From NCBI GenBank assembly GCA_023421735.1, contig JAEZSP010000013.1:53718-117717 (forward strand): DNA of 64,000 nt, given 5' to 3'. Below the pieces are notes generated by a model. That model was not told the DNA's origin, did not search any database, and saw nothing but the letters and a program-made list of their open reading frames with translations. Shown piece by piece: positions 41,526 to 49,950 of the stretch. The DNA is from Bacillota bacterium. GTDB taxonomy: Bacteria; Bacillota_A; Clostridia; Christensenellales; Aristaeellaceae. Position numbers and translations under genes: made by a program. Position 1 is the stretch's first letter. The number at the start of each line of letters is the position of its first letter.

Positions 41526-42721
41526 TCCGCTTCGCCTCCCCTGTCATATACGATCCGTCCGCCTACGATGGTTTTTGCAATCTGTATGTTTTCGTCAAAC
41601 AACACCACATCCGCATTCCGCTCCGGGGCGAGGATTCCCTTGCCCTTCAAACCCATGATCCGTGCGGGGGTTGCGGTCATCATCCGCACTGCCTCCGGAA
41701 GCGTTGCGCCGGCAAGCCGCATCATGTTGCGCACCAGCAGATCGGCCGTGGCGACCGACCCCGCAAACGCCGATCGATCCGGCAATTTTGCAACGCCGCC
41801 TTCGATGACGCAGGGCTTCCCGTTTTTCAGGCTCCCGAGGATGGAATCGCCCGCCGGCATGCCCGCACCGCGCATGGCGTCCGTCACCAGTGCGATTCGC
41901 GCCGTGCCCATACTGCGGAAGGTGGCGCGCAAGAGGCTCTCCGGCAAGTGGTGCCCGTCCGCGATGAGTTCCACTGTGAACTCCGGAAACTGCTGCGCTG
42001 TTTCGAGCACGCCCGGCACCCGGTATCCGCCGATGCGCCGAATGGTCGACATGCAGCTGTATAGGTGTGTGATGTGCGTGTATCCGCTTTCATATGCCGC
42101 GAGCATCTCTTCTTCGGTGGCGTCGGAGTGCCCGATGGCCGCCAATATGCCCCGTGCGGCAAGCGCCCGCCCAAGCGCCAATGCGCCCGGAAGCTCCGGC
42201 GCGCTGCTCCACCGCAAAATGTCGCTCCCGCCCGCATCCAGTATGTTTGACCAGTGTGTGCGCTTCGGCATTTTGAGAAGCGCCGGGTCCTGCGCGCCGC
42301 GCTGCGCATCCGCAAAATAGGGCCCTTCGAGATGGATGCCCGGCATCTGTGCACCGCGCACGTTTTTCTCCCGCGCCGCGCGGAAGGCGGCGAACGCCTC
42401 GAATACCTCCTCATCGGTCGCCGAAAGGGTGGTCGGAATCAGGCATGTCGTTCCATGCCGCGCATGCGCCGCCGCCGCGCCCAGAAATGCCTCCGGCGTC
42501 GCGTCCATAAAGTCGTGCCCGCCGCCGCCGTGCGCGTGGATGTCGATCAAGCCCGGCCCGACGAACAGTCCGTCCGCATCGATCACGCTGCCGGCGCCGT
42601 CTGTCGCTGCATCGCGTGGGCCGATCGCCGCGATCTTTCCGTCTTCGATGCAAATTTCCGCGCCTTCCAGGATCCGCATGGGCGTGACGACGCGCCCGCC
42701 GATGATTTTGAATGGATTCAT
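41522..42721 (-). CDS. nagA: N-acetylglucosamine-6-phosphate deacetylase
   Basis: A 399-residue amidohydrolase that removes acetate from GlcNAc-6-P. Metal and substrate residues are seen in PGLIDIHAHGGGGHDFMD, GIHLEGPYFADAQRGAQDP, AIGHSDATEEEMLAAYESG, THLYSCMS, IADGHHL and the catalytic Asp in ALVTDAMRGAGMP. The ATG overlaps the TetR stop (ATGA), so it is translated from the regulator's message. With nagB it yields fructose 6-phosphate. The usual THLFNAM is THLYSCMS here. Confidence 0.93.
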   Translation of the reverse strand: MNPFKIIGGRVVTPMRILEGAEICIEDGKIAAIGPRDAATDGAGSVIDADGLFVGPGLIDIHAHGGGGHDFMDATPEAFLGAAAAHARHGTTCLIPTTLSATDEEVFEAFAAFRAAREKNVRGAQMPGIHLEGPYFADAQRGAQDPALLKMPKRTHWSNILDAGGSDILRWSSAPELPGALALGRALAARGILAAIGHSDATEEEMLAAYESGYTHITHLYSCMSTIRRIGGYRVPGVLETAQQFPEFTVELIADGHHLPESLLRATFRSMGTARIALVTDAMRGAGMPAGDSILGSLKNGKPCVIEGGVAKLPDRSAFAGSVATADLLVRNMMRLAGATLPEAVRMMTATPARIMGLKGKGILAPERNADVVLFDENIQIAKTIVGGRIVYDRGGEAD

Positions 42722-43338
42722 GATTTCTCCATCAGGTCGCTGAGGATCATCCGCGTGACGGCCTCGGCACGCGTGCGAATCTTCTCCGGCGCAGCCAAGT
42801 CTTCCTTCATCACGCGCGACATGGTGTGAATGTTTGAAAAATAATTGAATGTCAAGGCAAACAGGGAAAGAATCAACTGCTTCTCGCTCACGTCGCTTCG
42901 AAAAACGCCGGTCGCCACGCCTCTTTGCAGAATTTCCCGCATCGCGCGCCGCATCGGGTCTCTTACGTCGTCGAGTCCCTTTTCGTCAAAGGAACGCGCA
43001 CCGTTCAGATTCTCCCACATGACCATGCGGATGTAGCTTCGGTTTTCCGACAGAAAGCGAAAGTACGCGGGCACGATCTGGCGGATGGCCTCCACCACGT
43101 CGATCTCACGGCTGTATGCCGTCAAAAACACCTCGCACGCACCGAGCCGGAGATAAACCTGCTCGAGTACCGCTTCGTAAAGCGCTTCCTTGTTTCCGAA
43201 GTACGCGTAGAGCATGCGCTTGTTGATACATGCCGCCGCCGCAATTTCGTCTACGCGCGCCCCTGCAGGCCCTTTTTCGGCGAACTCCGCCTCCGCAGCT
43301 GCGAGTATGCGCGCCTTTGCCAAATCCGATTTTGCCAT
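42718..43338 (-). CDS. TetR-family transcriptional regulator of the nag operon
   Basis: A 206-residue repressor. The N-terminal helix-turn-helix is typical (ARILAAAEAEFAEKGPAGAR, then INKRMLYAYFGNKEALYEAV). The C-terminal ligand domain is helical (AYFRFLSENRSYIRMVMWEN). The ATG at 43338 follows CCCGGAGGGTGC. It is the first gene of the operon it probably controls through the palindrome at 43350-43365. Control of nagAB by TetR instead of GntR or ROK regulators is uncommon. Confidence 0.9.
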   Translation of the reverse strand: MAKSDLAKARILAAAEAEFAEKGPAGARVDEIAAAACINKRMLYAYFGNKEALYEAVLEQVYLRLGACEVFLTAYSREIDVVEAIRQIVPAYFRFLSENRSYIRMVMWENLNGARSFDEKGLDDVRDPMRRAMREILQRGVATGVFRSDVSEKQLILSLFALTFNYFSNIHTMSRVMKEDLAAPEKIRTRAEAVTRMILSDLMEKS

Positions 43339-43349
43339 GCACCCTCCGG

Positions 43350-43394
43350 GTAACTGTTTGGTTACATTATAGCGGCGCTTTTTTTCGCTGTCAA
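43350..43394 (-). promoter_or_regulatory. Promoter and operator of the TetR-nag operon
   Basis: On the reverse strand TTGACA (43394-43389) and TATAAT (43371-43366) are 17 bases apart, a near-consensus promoter. Directly downstream, covering the predicted start point, is the dyad GTAAC-TGTTTG-GTTAC (43350-43365, forward reading), a likely TetR operator. The ribosome site GGAGGG follows it. Confidence 0.8.
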
Positions 43395-43425
43395 GCACCT
43401 GTTTGGAAGAATTGGAAAGTCGCTC

Positions 43426-43477
43426 TTGCGTTTTTCCTCCGTTTCAGGTATAGTTTTATATGGTATATAAATACCAT
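43426..43477 (+). promoter_or_regulatory. Promoter of the superoxide reductase gene with a +1 palindrome
   Basis: TTGCGT and TATAGT (43449-43454) are 17 bases apart. An 18-bp dyad ATGGTAT-ATAA-ATACCAT (43460-43477) lies on the predicted start point and could bind a redox regulator. It does not match the PerR or Fur box. Confidence 0.6.
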
Positions 43478-43600
43478 TGGGCAAATTGCGATCGATCTTT
43501 GCGCGTAAACGGGAATTGGTCAATGTACGGTGACCGCCTGATGTTCTTTTGGGCGGACGCTGTCTTTGAATAAATCGGTCAAATAGAAAGGGGTATGAAC

Positions 43601-43972
43601 ATGGCTGTTGAATTGTATCGTTGTGACGTATGCGGAAACATGGTGGCGCTCATCAAGAAGGGCGGCGGAACGCTTGTTTGCTGCGGACAGAATATGACCA
43701 AGCTCGAGGCGAACACCACCGACGCGGCACAGGAGAAGCACGTGCCGGTCGTTACCAAGGAAGGCGGCAAAATTAAGGTCGCAGTCGGGTCGACGCTTCA
43801 CCCCATGCTTCCCGAGCATCATATCGAGTGGATCGCGCTCGTCGCGGGCGATCAGATCGAGTTCAGGTATCTCAAGCCCGGCGAAGAGCCGAAGGCCGAG
43901 TTTGACGCGGTCGCGTCCGGTGAGGTCTACGAGTATTGCAATCTGCACGGCCTTTGGAAGACGGCATTCTAA
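43601..43972 (+). CDS. dfx: Desulfoferrodoxin (superoxide reductase)
   Basis: A 123-residue cytoplasmic iron protein that reduces superoxide to peroxide without making oxygen, which is typical of strict anaerobes. The N-terminal desulforedoxin centre has four cysteines (YRCDVCGNMV, TLVCCGQNM). The catalytic centre II ligands are the histidines of EKHVPVV and STLHPMLPEHHIEWI and the CNLHGLWK pair. The ATG at 43601 was chosen over one two codons earlier because GGGG is 6-7 bases away. Confidence 0.95.
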   Translation: MAVELYRCDVCGNMVALIKKGGGTLVCCGQNMTKLEANTTDAAQEKHVPVVTKEGGKIKVAVGSTLHPMLPEHHIEWIALVAGDQIEFRYLKPGEEPKAEFDAVASGEVYEYCNLHGLWKTAF

Positions 43973-43983
43973 CAAAGAAGGGA

Positions 43984-44012
43984 AAGAGATCCGTCTCGGG
44001 TCTCTTTCTTTC
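43984..44012 (+). terminator. Weak terminator between dfx and the oxidoreductase operon
   Basis: AAGAGATCCG pairs with CGGGTCTCTT (with G-T wobble) around TCT and is followed by a T/C-rich tail (TCTTTCTATC). Confidence 0.5.
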
Positions 44013-44040
44013 TATCTTACGGCATAAAGGAGGTGTTCCG

Positions 44041-45690
44041 ATGTACAATCTACTCATCGGCGGTGCCGCCGGTCAGGGGATCGATACCACCGCCGCAGTC
44101 CTTGAAAAGCTCCTGAAGCGCGCGGGTTATAGCGTTCTCACCGTGCGTGACTTCATGTCCCGCATCCGCGGCGGTCATAATTTTATGCAAATCCGCTTCG
44201 GAACGGAACGGGTTCTCTCGCACGCACGCGAACTCGATGGCATGATCGCGCTCGACGATGATACGGTCGATCTTCACATCGGCGATCTGAAAGAGGACGG
44301 CTTTGTCCTTTGCGATCAAAAACTTGCAACCGCAGATCCGCGTGCAATCAAAATTGACATGGACGGCATGGCAAAATCGCTCGGCAATCCGCGCGTCTCC
44401 GGCTCGATCGCGGTCGGCGTCGTCTGGAAGCTGTTTTCACAAAAAATCGAGAACGCGCTGGACGTCTTCGGGGAATTCGTCAAGGAGCAGTATCTCGATG
44501 TGAACAAAAAGGCGATCGAAGCGGGCTTCGGGCTCGTTGAATCGCGTTATCCGCATCTGGAAGGAGCGTATCGCGACTGGATGCTCGTATCGGGCAGCAA
44601 GGCCGTGGCACTCGGTGCGGTTGCCGCAGGACTCCGGTTCTATGCGGCTTATCCCATGTCGCCCTCGACGGTCGTCATGGAGACGCTCGCCGGCATGTCC
44701 GGCGCGGCGCACATTGTCGTCGAACAGGCGGAGGATGAAATCGCCGGCATCAACATGGCAATCGGCGCTTCCTATGCGGGCGCGCGCGCCATGACGGGTA
44801 CGTCCGGCGGCGGTTTCTCATTGAAGGTGGAGGCGCTCGGGCTCGCCGGCATGGCCGAAATCCCGCTGGTTGTGATCGATGTGCAGCGTCCCGGCCCCGC
44901 GACCGGCCTTCCCACACGCACCGAGCAGAGCGATCTAAAATTCGTCGTCTCCGCATCGCAGGGGGAGTTTCCGCGCATGGTCATCGCCGTCCGACATCCG
45001 CAGGACGCCTTTTATCAGACCGTTCGCGCCTTCAATCTCGCGGAAAAGTACCAGATCCCGGTCATTCTCCTCTCCGATCAGTATGTGGGCGACGCAACCT
45101 ATACGGTCGAGCCCTTTGACATCTCAGGGATCAGGATGGAAGAGCCCGCGCAGACACACGAGGGCGAATATCTGCGTTATGCGTATACCGAAAGCGGCAT
45201 CTCGCCCCGGCTGATTCCCGGAAAGTCGTCGCATTTGGTGCTCGTGGATAGCGACGAACACGATGAATCCGGTCATATTACCGAATCCGCCGAGGTGCGC
45301 GTCGCGATGGCCGACAAGCGTATGAAAAAACTCGAAGGTCTGAAGCAGGAGCTTCTGGAGCCGGAATTCATCGGGCCTGCGGATTTTGAAACGCTCCTGA
45401 TTGGCTGGGGCTCGACATGGGGTCCCATTTCAGAGGCCGTAAAGTTGATGGATCGGACGGCGGCGCTGGTCTTCGGCGATGTCTATCCGCTCCCCGAAAA
45501 GCTGATTCTCGAAAAGAGCAAACAGGCAAAGCGCATCATCAACGTTGAACAAAACGCCACCGGACAACTCGCCGGACTCATTCGGGAGGCGACCGGAATT
45601 GTGATGGACGACAGCATCCTGAAATACGATGGGCGGCAGGTTTCGGGCGAAGAGATCGCCGCGCGCATCGGGAAGGGGGAATCGAAATGA
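44041..45690 (+). CDS. korA: 2-oxoacid:ferredoxin oxidoreductase, fused gamma-alpha subunit
   Basis: A 549-residue subunit in which a gamma domain (about 1-180: NLLIGGAAGQGIDTTAAVLE, SRIRGGHNFMQIRF) is fused to the alpha pyrimidine-binding domain (about 190-549: GLRFYAAYPMSPSTVVMETL, EQAEDEIAGINMAIGASYAG, GTSGGGFSLKVEALGLA, RPGPATGLPTRTEQSDL). Together with the beta subunit it converts 2-oxoacids such as 2-oxoglutarate to acyl-CoA with reduced ferredoxin. The ATG follows AAAGGAGGTGTTCCG. The beta gene overlaps its stop by 4 bases. No ferredoxin-like delta subunit lies beside it. Substrate choice is not certain. Confidence 0.9.
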   Translation: MYNLLIGGAAGQGIDTTAAVLEKLLKRAGYSVLTVRDFMSRIRGGHNFMQIRFGTERVLSHARELDGMIALDDDTVDLHIGDLKEDGFVLCDQKLATADPRAIKIDMDGMAKSLGNPRVSGSIAVGVVWKLFSQKIENALDVFGEFVKEQYLDVNKKAIEAGFGLVESRYPHLEGAYRDWMLVSGSKAVALGAVAAGLRFYAAYPMSPSTVVMETLAGMSGAAHIVVEQAEDEIAGINMAIGASYAGARAMTGTSGGGFSLKVEALGLAGMAEIPLVVIDVQRPGPATGLPTRTEQSDLKFVVSASQGEFPRMVIAVRHPQDAFYQTVRAFNLAEKYQIPVILLSDQYVGDATYTVEPFDISGIRMEEPAQTHEGEYLRYAYTESGISPRLIPGKSSHLVLVDSDEHDESGHITESAEVRVAMADKRMKKLEGLKQELLEPEFIGPADFETLLIGWGSTWGPISEAVKLMDRTAALVFGDVYPLPEKLILEKSKQAKRIINVEQNATGQLAGLIREATGIVMDDSILKYDGRQVSGEEIAARIGKGESK

Positions 45691-46535
45691 GCGAATGCTT
45701 CCGCACATTCGATACGGCATGGTGTCCCGGCTGCGGCAATTTCGTGATCCGCGACTGCCTCAAGCAGGCGCTCGAGGAGCTCGGTAAAGATCCGTCGGAA
45801 GTGCTCGTCGCGGCGGGTATCGGTCAGGCTGCCAAAATGCCCCAATACATCGGTGCGAACGGCTTCTGCGGGTTGCATGGGCGCTCGCTCCCGGCCGCAA
45901 TCGCTGCAAAAATCGCAAACGAAAAATTGACGGTCGTGGTGGATACGGGCGACGGCGATTCCTATGGCGAGGGCGGCAACCACTTCCTCCATAACATCCG
46001 CCGCAATGTCGATATCTCGCACTTTGCGCACGACAACCAAATCTACGGACTCACCAAGGGACAAGCGTCGCCGACCTCGTTGATCGGCATGGTGACGGGC
46101 GTGCAGGTGGACGGCAATCAGAATGAGCCCCTGAATCCCGTGCTCGTTGCAATCGCCGCGGGCGGCGGTTTCGTCGCACGCGCCTTCACGGGCCATAAGG
46201 AACACCTCGTGTCCATGATGAAACAGGCGATCGAGTACCCGGGTTACGCACTGGTTGATATCCTCCAGCCGTGCGTGAGCTTCAATAAGCTCAATACGTT
46301 CCAGTGGTACAACAAGCGCGTCTACGAGCTGGGGGAAGACTACGATCCCACCGATAAGCCCGCCGCGCTTGCAAAGGCGTTGGAGTTTGGCGACACAATC
46401 CCGCTCGGCGTCATCTACCGGGAAGACAAATTGCCCTTCCACCGCAAAAACACAACCTTGAAGGATGGAACGCCGCTCATCGAGCGGGAAGCCGATCCCG
46501 AAATCGTCAAAGGCTTTATCAACTCCTATATATAA
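45687..46535 (+). CDS. korB: 2-oxoacid:ferredoxin oxidoreductase, beta (TPP) subunit
   Basis: A 282-residue subunit that binds thiamine diphosphate and a [4Fe-4S] cluster. Visible are the cysteine pair in WCPGCGNFVIRDCLKQAL, GLHGRSLPAAIAAKIAN, the TPP motif VVDTGDGDSYGEGGNHFLHN, and LTKGQASPTSL. The final cysteine of the cluster is in LQPCVSFNKLNTFQWY. It overlaps the alpha gene (ATGA) and is followed by a strong terminator, so korAB is a two-gene unit. Confidence 0.92.
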   Translation: MSECFRTFDTAWCPGCGNFVIRDCLKQALEELGKDPSEVLVAAGIGQAAKMPQYIGANGFCGLHGRSLPAAIAAKIANEKLTVVVDTGDGDSYGEGGNHFLHNIRRNVDISHFAHDNQIYGLTKGQASPTSLIGMVTGVQVDGNQNEPLNPVLVAIAAGGGFVARAFTGHKEHLVSMMKQAIEYPGYALVDILQPCVSFNKLNTFQWYNKRVYELGEDYDPTDKPAALAKALEFGDTIPLGVIYREDKLPFHRKNTTLKDGTPLIEREADPEIVKGFINSYI

Positions 46536-46541
46536 TAAACC

Positions 46542-46573
46542 GCGCCACCCTTTGGGGGTGGCGCACCTTTTTT
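46542..46573 (+). terminator. Intrinsic terminator after korB
   Basis: GCGCCACCC and GGGTGGCGC form a perfect 9-bp stem with a short TTTGG loop, followed by ACCTTTTTT. It lies just beyond the 3' end of the convergent gene at 46600. Confidence 0.9.
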
Positions 46574-46599
46574 ACTTGCTCAACCGAAACTCCCTGCCT

Positions 46600-47022
46600 T
46601 TATGCATTTCCCTGCAACCGCGCCCGCTCCAGACAAAAACACATGATCTCACGAACGGCAATCTGGTCGTCTGATGCGGTCGTGTCCAGAGTATACGTGT
46701 CCCAAAGCGTGTCCATGTCCTTGATGTGGTTTGCAACGATCAAGTCCATGATGTTTTTATGTACGTCCACGCCCCGCAGCAAACTACTGAGCGCGTATTT
46801 TTTGGTTTTACTTGACATGCCGTCGAGAAAACGGTTTTCGTGGTCGTAATGATCCGCTTTGGGCGGCGCATCCTTTTGCGGATCACCGCTGCCCTGTGAT
46901 TTTACAAAATCGCTCAGGAGCCGAAAATCATCCTTGACCGTCTCTCTTGTTGTCGGATTCAACGCCTTCCAGATCCGATTCAGCGCTTGCCAATGGGTGC
47001 CTGTCTTATAATCAATTGCCAT
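46600..47022 (-). CDS. Hypothetical protein
   Basis: A 140-residue, soluble and mostly helical protein with many charged residues (WKALNPTTRETVKDDFRLLS; HYDHENRFLDGMSSKTKKYA) and a cysteine pair in IMCFCLERARL. The ATG at 47022 follows ATGAGGGGTCAT. It stands alone between korB and ilvE. I do not recognise a family. Confidence 0.65.
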   Translation of the reverse strand: MAIDYKTGTHWQALNRIWKALNPTTRETVKDDFRLLSDFVKSQGSGDPQKDAPPKADHYDHENRFLDGMSSKTKKYALSSLLRGVDVHKNIMDLIVANHIKDMDTLWDTYTLDTTASDDQIAVREIMCFCLERARLQGNA

Positions 47023-47216
47023 ATGACCCCTCATTTCTACATTTCTATTATAACATGTCAATCAATGAAAATCGAGAGCAGACAGTCGGGAACATAAAGA
47101 TTGCGGCATCCTATTTTTCGATTCGGCAAACAATGGCGAAAATTACATGCCGGGGGTAGAAATACGGGATCAGCTGGTGTATAATCATCCAATACAAAGC
47201 ATCGGGAGGAATCGCC

Positions 47217-48287
47217 ATGCAGGAGATTAAGTTCATACCCGCCACAACGTTCAAGGCCAAGCCGACCGACGAAAAAAAAATGGGCTTTGGCAAACTTTTT
47301 ACGGACTATATGTTCATCATGGATTACTGCGCGGAAAAGGGTTGGAACGACCCGCGCGTTGAGCCTTATCATCCGTTTACGCTCGATCCCAGCTGCTCGG
47401 TCTTCCATTATGGTCAGGAGATTTTCGAGGGTCTGAAGTGCTACCGCCGCGCGGATGGCGGCATCCAGCTGTTCCGCGCGCGGGATAATTTCGCACGCAT
47501 GAATACGTCCGCCGCACGCATGTGTATTCCCGCATTTGACGAGGAAGTTGCCATGCGCGGCCTCGAGGAACTTCTGAAGGTCGAGAAGGACTGGGTACCG
47601 CATTCGAACGGCGCGTCGCTTTATATTCGTCCCACCATCATCGCCACCGAGCCTGCGCTCGGCGTCCATGCGGCGGAACACTATATTTTCTTCATCATCC
47701 TCTCGCCCTCCGGCGCGTATTATTCCGGCGGACTTGCCCCGGTCGGCATCTATGTCGAAGACAAGTTCGTGCGTGCGGTGCGCGGCGGCGTGGGCTATGC
47801 GAAGACCGGCGGCAATTACGCCGCGTCCATTAAAGCCGGCGACGAAGCCGAAAAGCGTGGCTACACGCAGGTTCTGTGGTTGGACGGCGTCGAGCAGAAA
47901 TACGTCGAGGAAGTCGGCGCGATGAATATGATGTTCGTCATCGACGGCAAAATCATCACCCCGGTGCTCAACGGCTCGATCCTGCCTGGCATCACGCGCG
48001 ATTCCGTCATGAAGCTCGCGCGCGACATGGGCTATGTGGTCGAGGAGCGCAAGGTCGCCATCGCGGAAGTGCTCGAGGCGGCGGAAAAGGGCGTGCTCGA
48101 AGAGGCCTTTGGGACCGGCACGGCGGCGGTCGTCTCGCCGGTTGGCAAGCTTGGCTATAAGGACAAAAACTATGTCATCAACGGCGGAAAGATTGGCCCC
48201 ATCGCCCAGAAGCTGTATGACATGCTGACCGGCATCCAGTATGGCGTCCAGAAGGATAAGTTCGGCTGGATCACCCGCATCGACTGA
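47217..48287 (+). CDS. ilvE: Branched-chain amino acid aminotransferase
   Basis: A 356-residue class IV PLP aminotransferase of the longer, eukaryote-like BCAT type. It transfers amino groups between glutamate and leucine, isoleucine or valine. Signatures are SVFHYGQEIFEGLKCYRR, IRPTIIATEPALGV, the PLP lysine in GYAKTGGNYAAS, VLWLDGVEQKYVEEVGAMN, and NGSILPGITRDSVM. The ATG follows CGGGAGGAATCGCC. No T-box or other leader is seen in the 194-base gap upstream. Confidence 0.95.
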   Translation: MQEIKFIPATTFKAKPTDEKKMGFGKLFTDYMFIMDYCAEKGWNDPRVEPYHPFTLDPSCSVFHYGQEIFEGLKCYRRADGGIQLFRARDNFARMNTSAARMCIPAFDEEVAMRGLEELLKVEKDWVPHSNGASLYIRPTIIATEPALGVHAAEHYIFFIILSPSGAYYSGGLAPVGIYVEDKFVRAVRGGVGYAKTGGNYAASIKAGDEAEKRGYTQVLWLDGVEQKYVEEVGAMNMMFVIDGKIITPVLNGSILPGITRDSVMKLARDMGYVVEERKVAIAEVLEAAEKGVLEEAFGTGTAAVVSPVGKLGYKDKNYVINGGKIGPIAQKLYDMLTGIQYGVQKDKFGWITRID

Positions 48288-48290
48288 TCA

Positions 48291-49109
48291 ATGCTCGCGC
48301 ACACTGTGCCGCGCGGCGTGCGCCCAATGCCTCTTTCGCGCTATGTCGCCCGCGCGTATCCCATGTTGGATGCGCGGGAAGCGTTTAAAAAGCGCGATGT
48401 CAAGGTAAACGGCGCGCGCCAAAACGGCGAATTTTCTGTCTCGGCGGGGGACATCATCGAGATTTATCTGAACCAGGATACCGCGCTCGACGTCATATAT
48501 CATGGCGGCGGGCTTTTGGTCGTCTCAAAGCCGCAGGGGCTGCCTGTGGACGTCGATCAGGACGGCATCGGCGCGGATACCGCGCTCATCCGCGCCCAGG
48601 CCATCGATCCTGCGGCGCGCCTCTGTCATCGGCTCGATGCCCAGACCGGTGGGGCACTTCTGTTTGCGACGGAGGATGCCGCCTATGACGACTGTCTTGC
48701 GGCGTTCAAGGCGCACCGCGTCGGAAAGCGCTATGCCGCGCTGGTGGGTGGCACGTTTGATGTGCCCGAAGGAACGTACCGCGACCGGCTTGTCAAGGAT
48801 GCGGCGGGCGCGCGTGTGAGGATCACGGGGGGCAAAGACGGCCTCGTCGTGGAGACGCGTTGGCGCGTCGATGCGCACGCGGACGAAAGCCTTACGTGCG
48901 TCTCACTCACGCCGGTCACAGGCCGCACACACCAGTTGCGCGCTCACATGGCGCACCATGGGCATCCCATCCTCGGTGACGACAAGTACGGCGACCGCGC
49001 GCTCAATAAGCGGTATCGGACAAAGCTCTGCCTCTGGTGCGCGTTTTTGTCGCTCGAAGGCAAGGAGTTCATCGCGCCCGCACCCGATTGGCTCGCAAAG
49101 CACAAATAA
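48291..49109 (+). CDS. RluA/RluD-family pseudouridine synthase
   Basis: A 272-residue RNA-modifying enzyme. An S4 RNA-binding domain occupies residues 15-60 (LSRYVARAYPMLDAREAFKK, KVNGARQNGEFSVSAGD). The catalytic domain has ARLCHRLDAQTGGALLFA, in which Asp of HRLD attacks uridine, and TGRTHQLRAHMAHHGHPILG near the end. HRLDAQTGG differs from the usual HRLDRxTSG. It starts 3 bases after ilvE, so the two are cotranscribed. Which rRNA or tRNA site it modifies is not known. Confidence 0.9.
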   Translation: MLAHTVPRGVRPMPLSRYVARAYPMLDAREAFKKRDVKVNGARQNGEFSVSAGDIIEIYLNQDTALDVIYHGGGLLVVSKPQGLPVDVDQDGIGADTALIRAQAIDPAARLCHRLDAQTGGALLFATEDAAYDDCLAAFKAHRVGKRYAALVGGTFDVPEGTYRDRLVKDAAGARVRITGGKDGLVVETRWRVDAHADESLTCVSLTPVTGRTHQLRAHMAHHGHPILGDDKYGDRALNKRYRTKLCLWCAFLSLEGKEFIAPAPDWLAKHK

Positions 49110-49122
49110 CCGGAGGAATCCG

Positions 49123-49950
49123 ATGCACATAAAACTCATCGCTGTGGATTTGGACGGCACGCTGCTCGCCGGGGACGGTACGATTCCCGCCGTTAATGTA
49201 GGTGCTCTTTTGGAATGCCAAAGGCGCGGCATCTGCGTGGTATTTTCGAGCGGCCGCTCGTTTGAATCGATTTCCCACATCGCGCGCAGGGCAGGTCTCG
49301 ATCCCATCGTTTCGTCCAGCAACGGCGCGCGAATCGACCTGTCCACATCGGGCGAAACCTGCGGCGAGTGGCCGATGGACGAAACGACCTCTCGGCGCGT
49401 GTATGAGACGCTCATGCGCGCGGGGGTCTATTTCATGGCATTTACGCGCGGGCACAGCTATATGGCGAACTGCCCCGCGCGCGAAAAGCACAGGACGCAC
49501 ATCCATTCACCCGGCCTGTACGACTTTGGGGGCTACCCCTACGAAATGGTTGGCGATCCGGCGCGCGTACAGGCGGAGGGCACGGTCGCACCCTATAAAT
49601 ACGTTGTGTTTGCGCGCGACGATGATCCCGTTTTTGATGAACTCCGCGCGGCGCTGTCTGATCTGAATCTTTCGATTTCGAGTTCGGGACGGGATAATCT
49701 CGAGATCATGCGGCCCGGCGTCGATAAGAGGTCTTCTTTGAAGTGTATCGCAGAGCGCTTTCACATTTTGCGCTCCGACGTCATGGCCTTCGGCGATCAT
49801 ACAAATGACATTCCCATGCTCGCATATGCCGGGCACCCCGTTGCGATGGCACGTTGCGATGCCGGCGTGCGCAGAATCGCGCGGTATTTTGCACCTGACT
49901 GCGATGCGGGCGGCGTGGGGAAATTAATTGAGGAGCTGGTGCTTTCGTGA
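49123..49950 (+). CDS. HAD-superfamily hydrolase, Cof-type (first of two)
   Basis: A 275-residue phosphatase-type HAD protein. Motif I is AVDLDGTLLAGDG with the nucleophile Asp, motif II is SSGRSF, motif III includes the lysine in VDKRSSL, and motif IV is MAFGDHTNDIPML. The large cap (about 85-190) marks the Cof subfamily, usually acting on sugar phosphates. The ATG at 49123 follows CCGGAGGAATCCG. The next gene is a paralogue that overlaps it by 4 bases. Confidence 0.9.
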   Translation: MHIKLIAVDLDGTLLAGDGTIPAVNVGALLECQRRGICVVFSSGRSFESISHIARRAGLDPIVSSSNGARIDLSTSGETCGEWPMDETTSRRVYETLMRAGVYFMAFTRGHSYMANCPAREKHRTHIHSPGLYDFGGYPYEMVGDPARVQAEGTVAPYKYVVFARDDDPVFDELRAALSDLNLSISSSGRDNLEIMRPGVDKRSSLKCIAERFHILRSDVMAFGDHTNDIPMLAYAGHPVAMARCDAGVRRIARYFAPDCDAGGVGKLIEELVLS

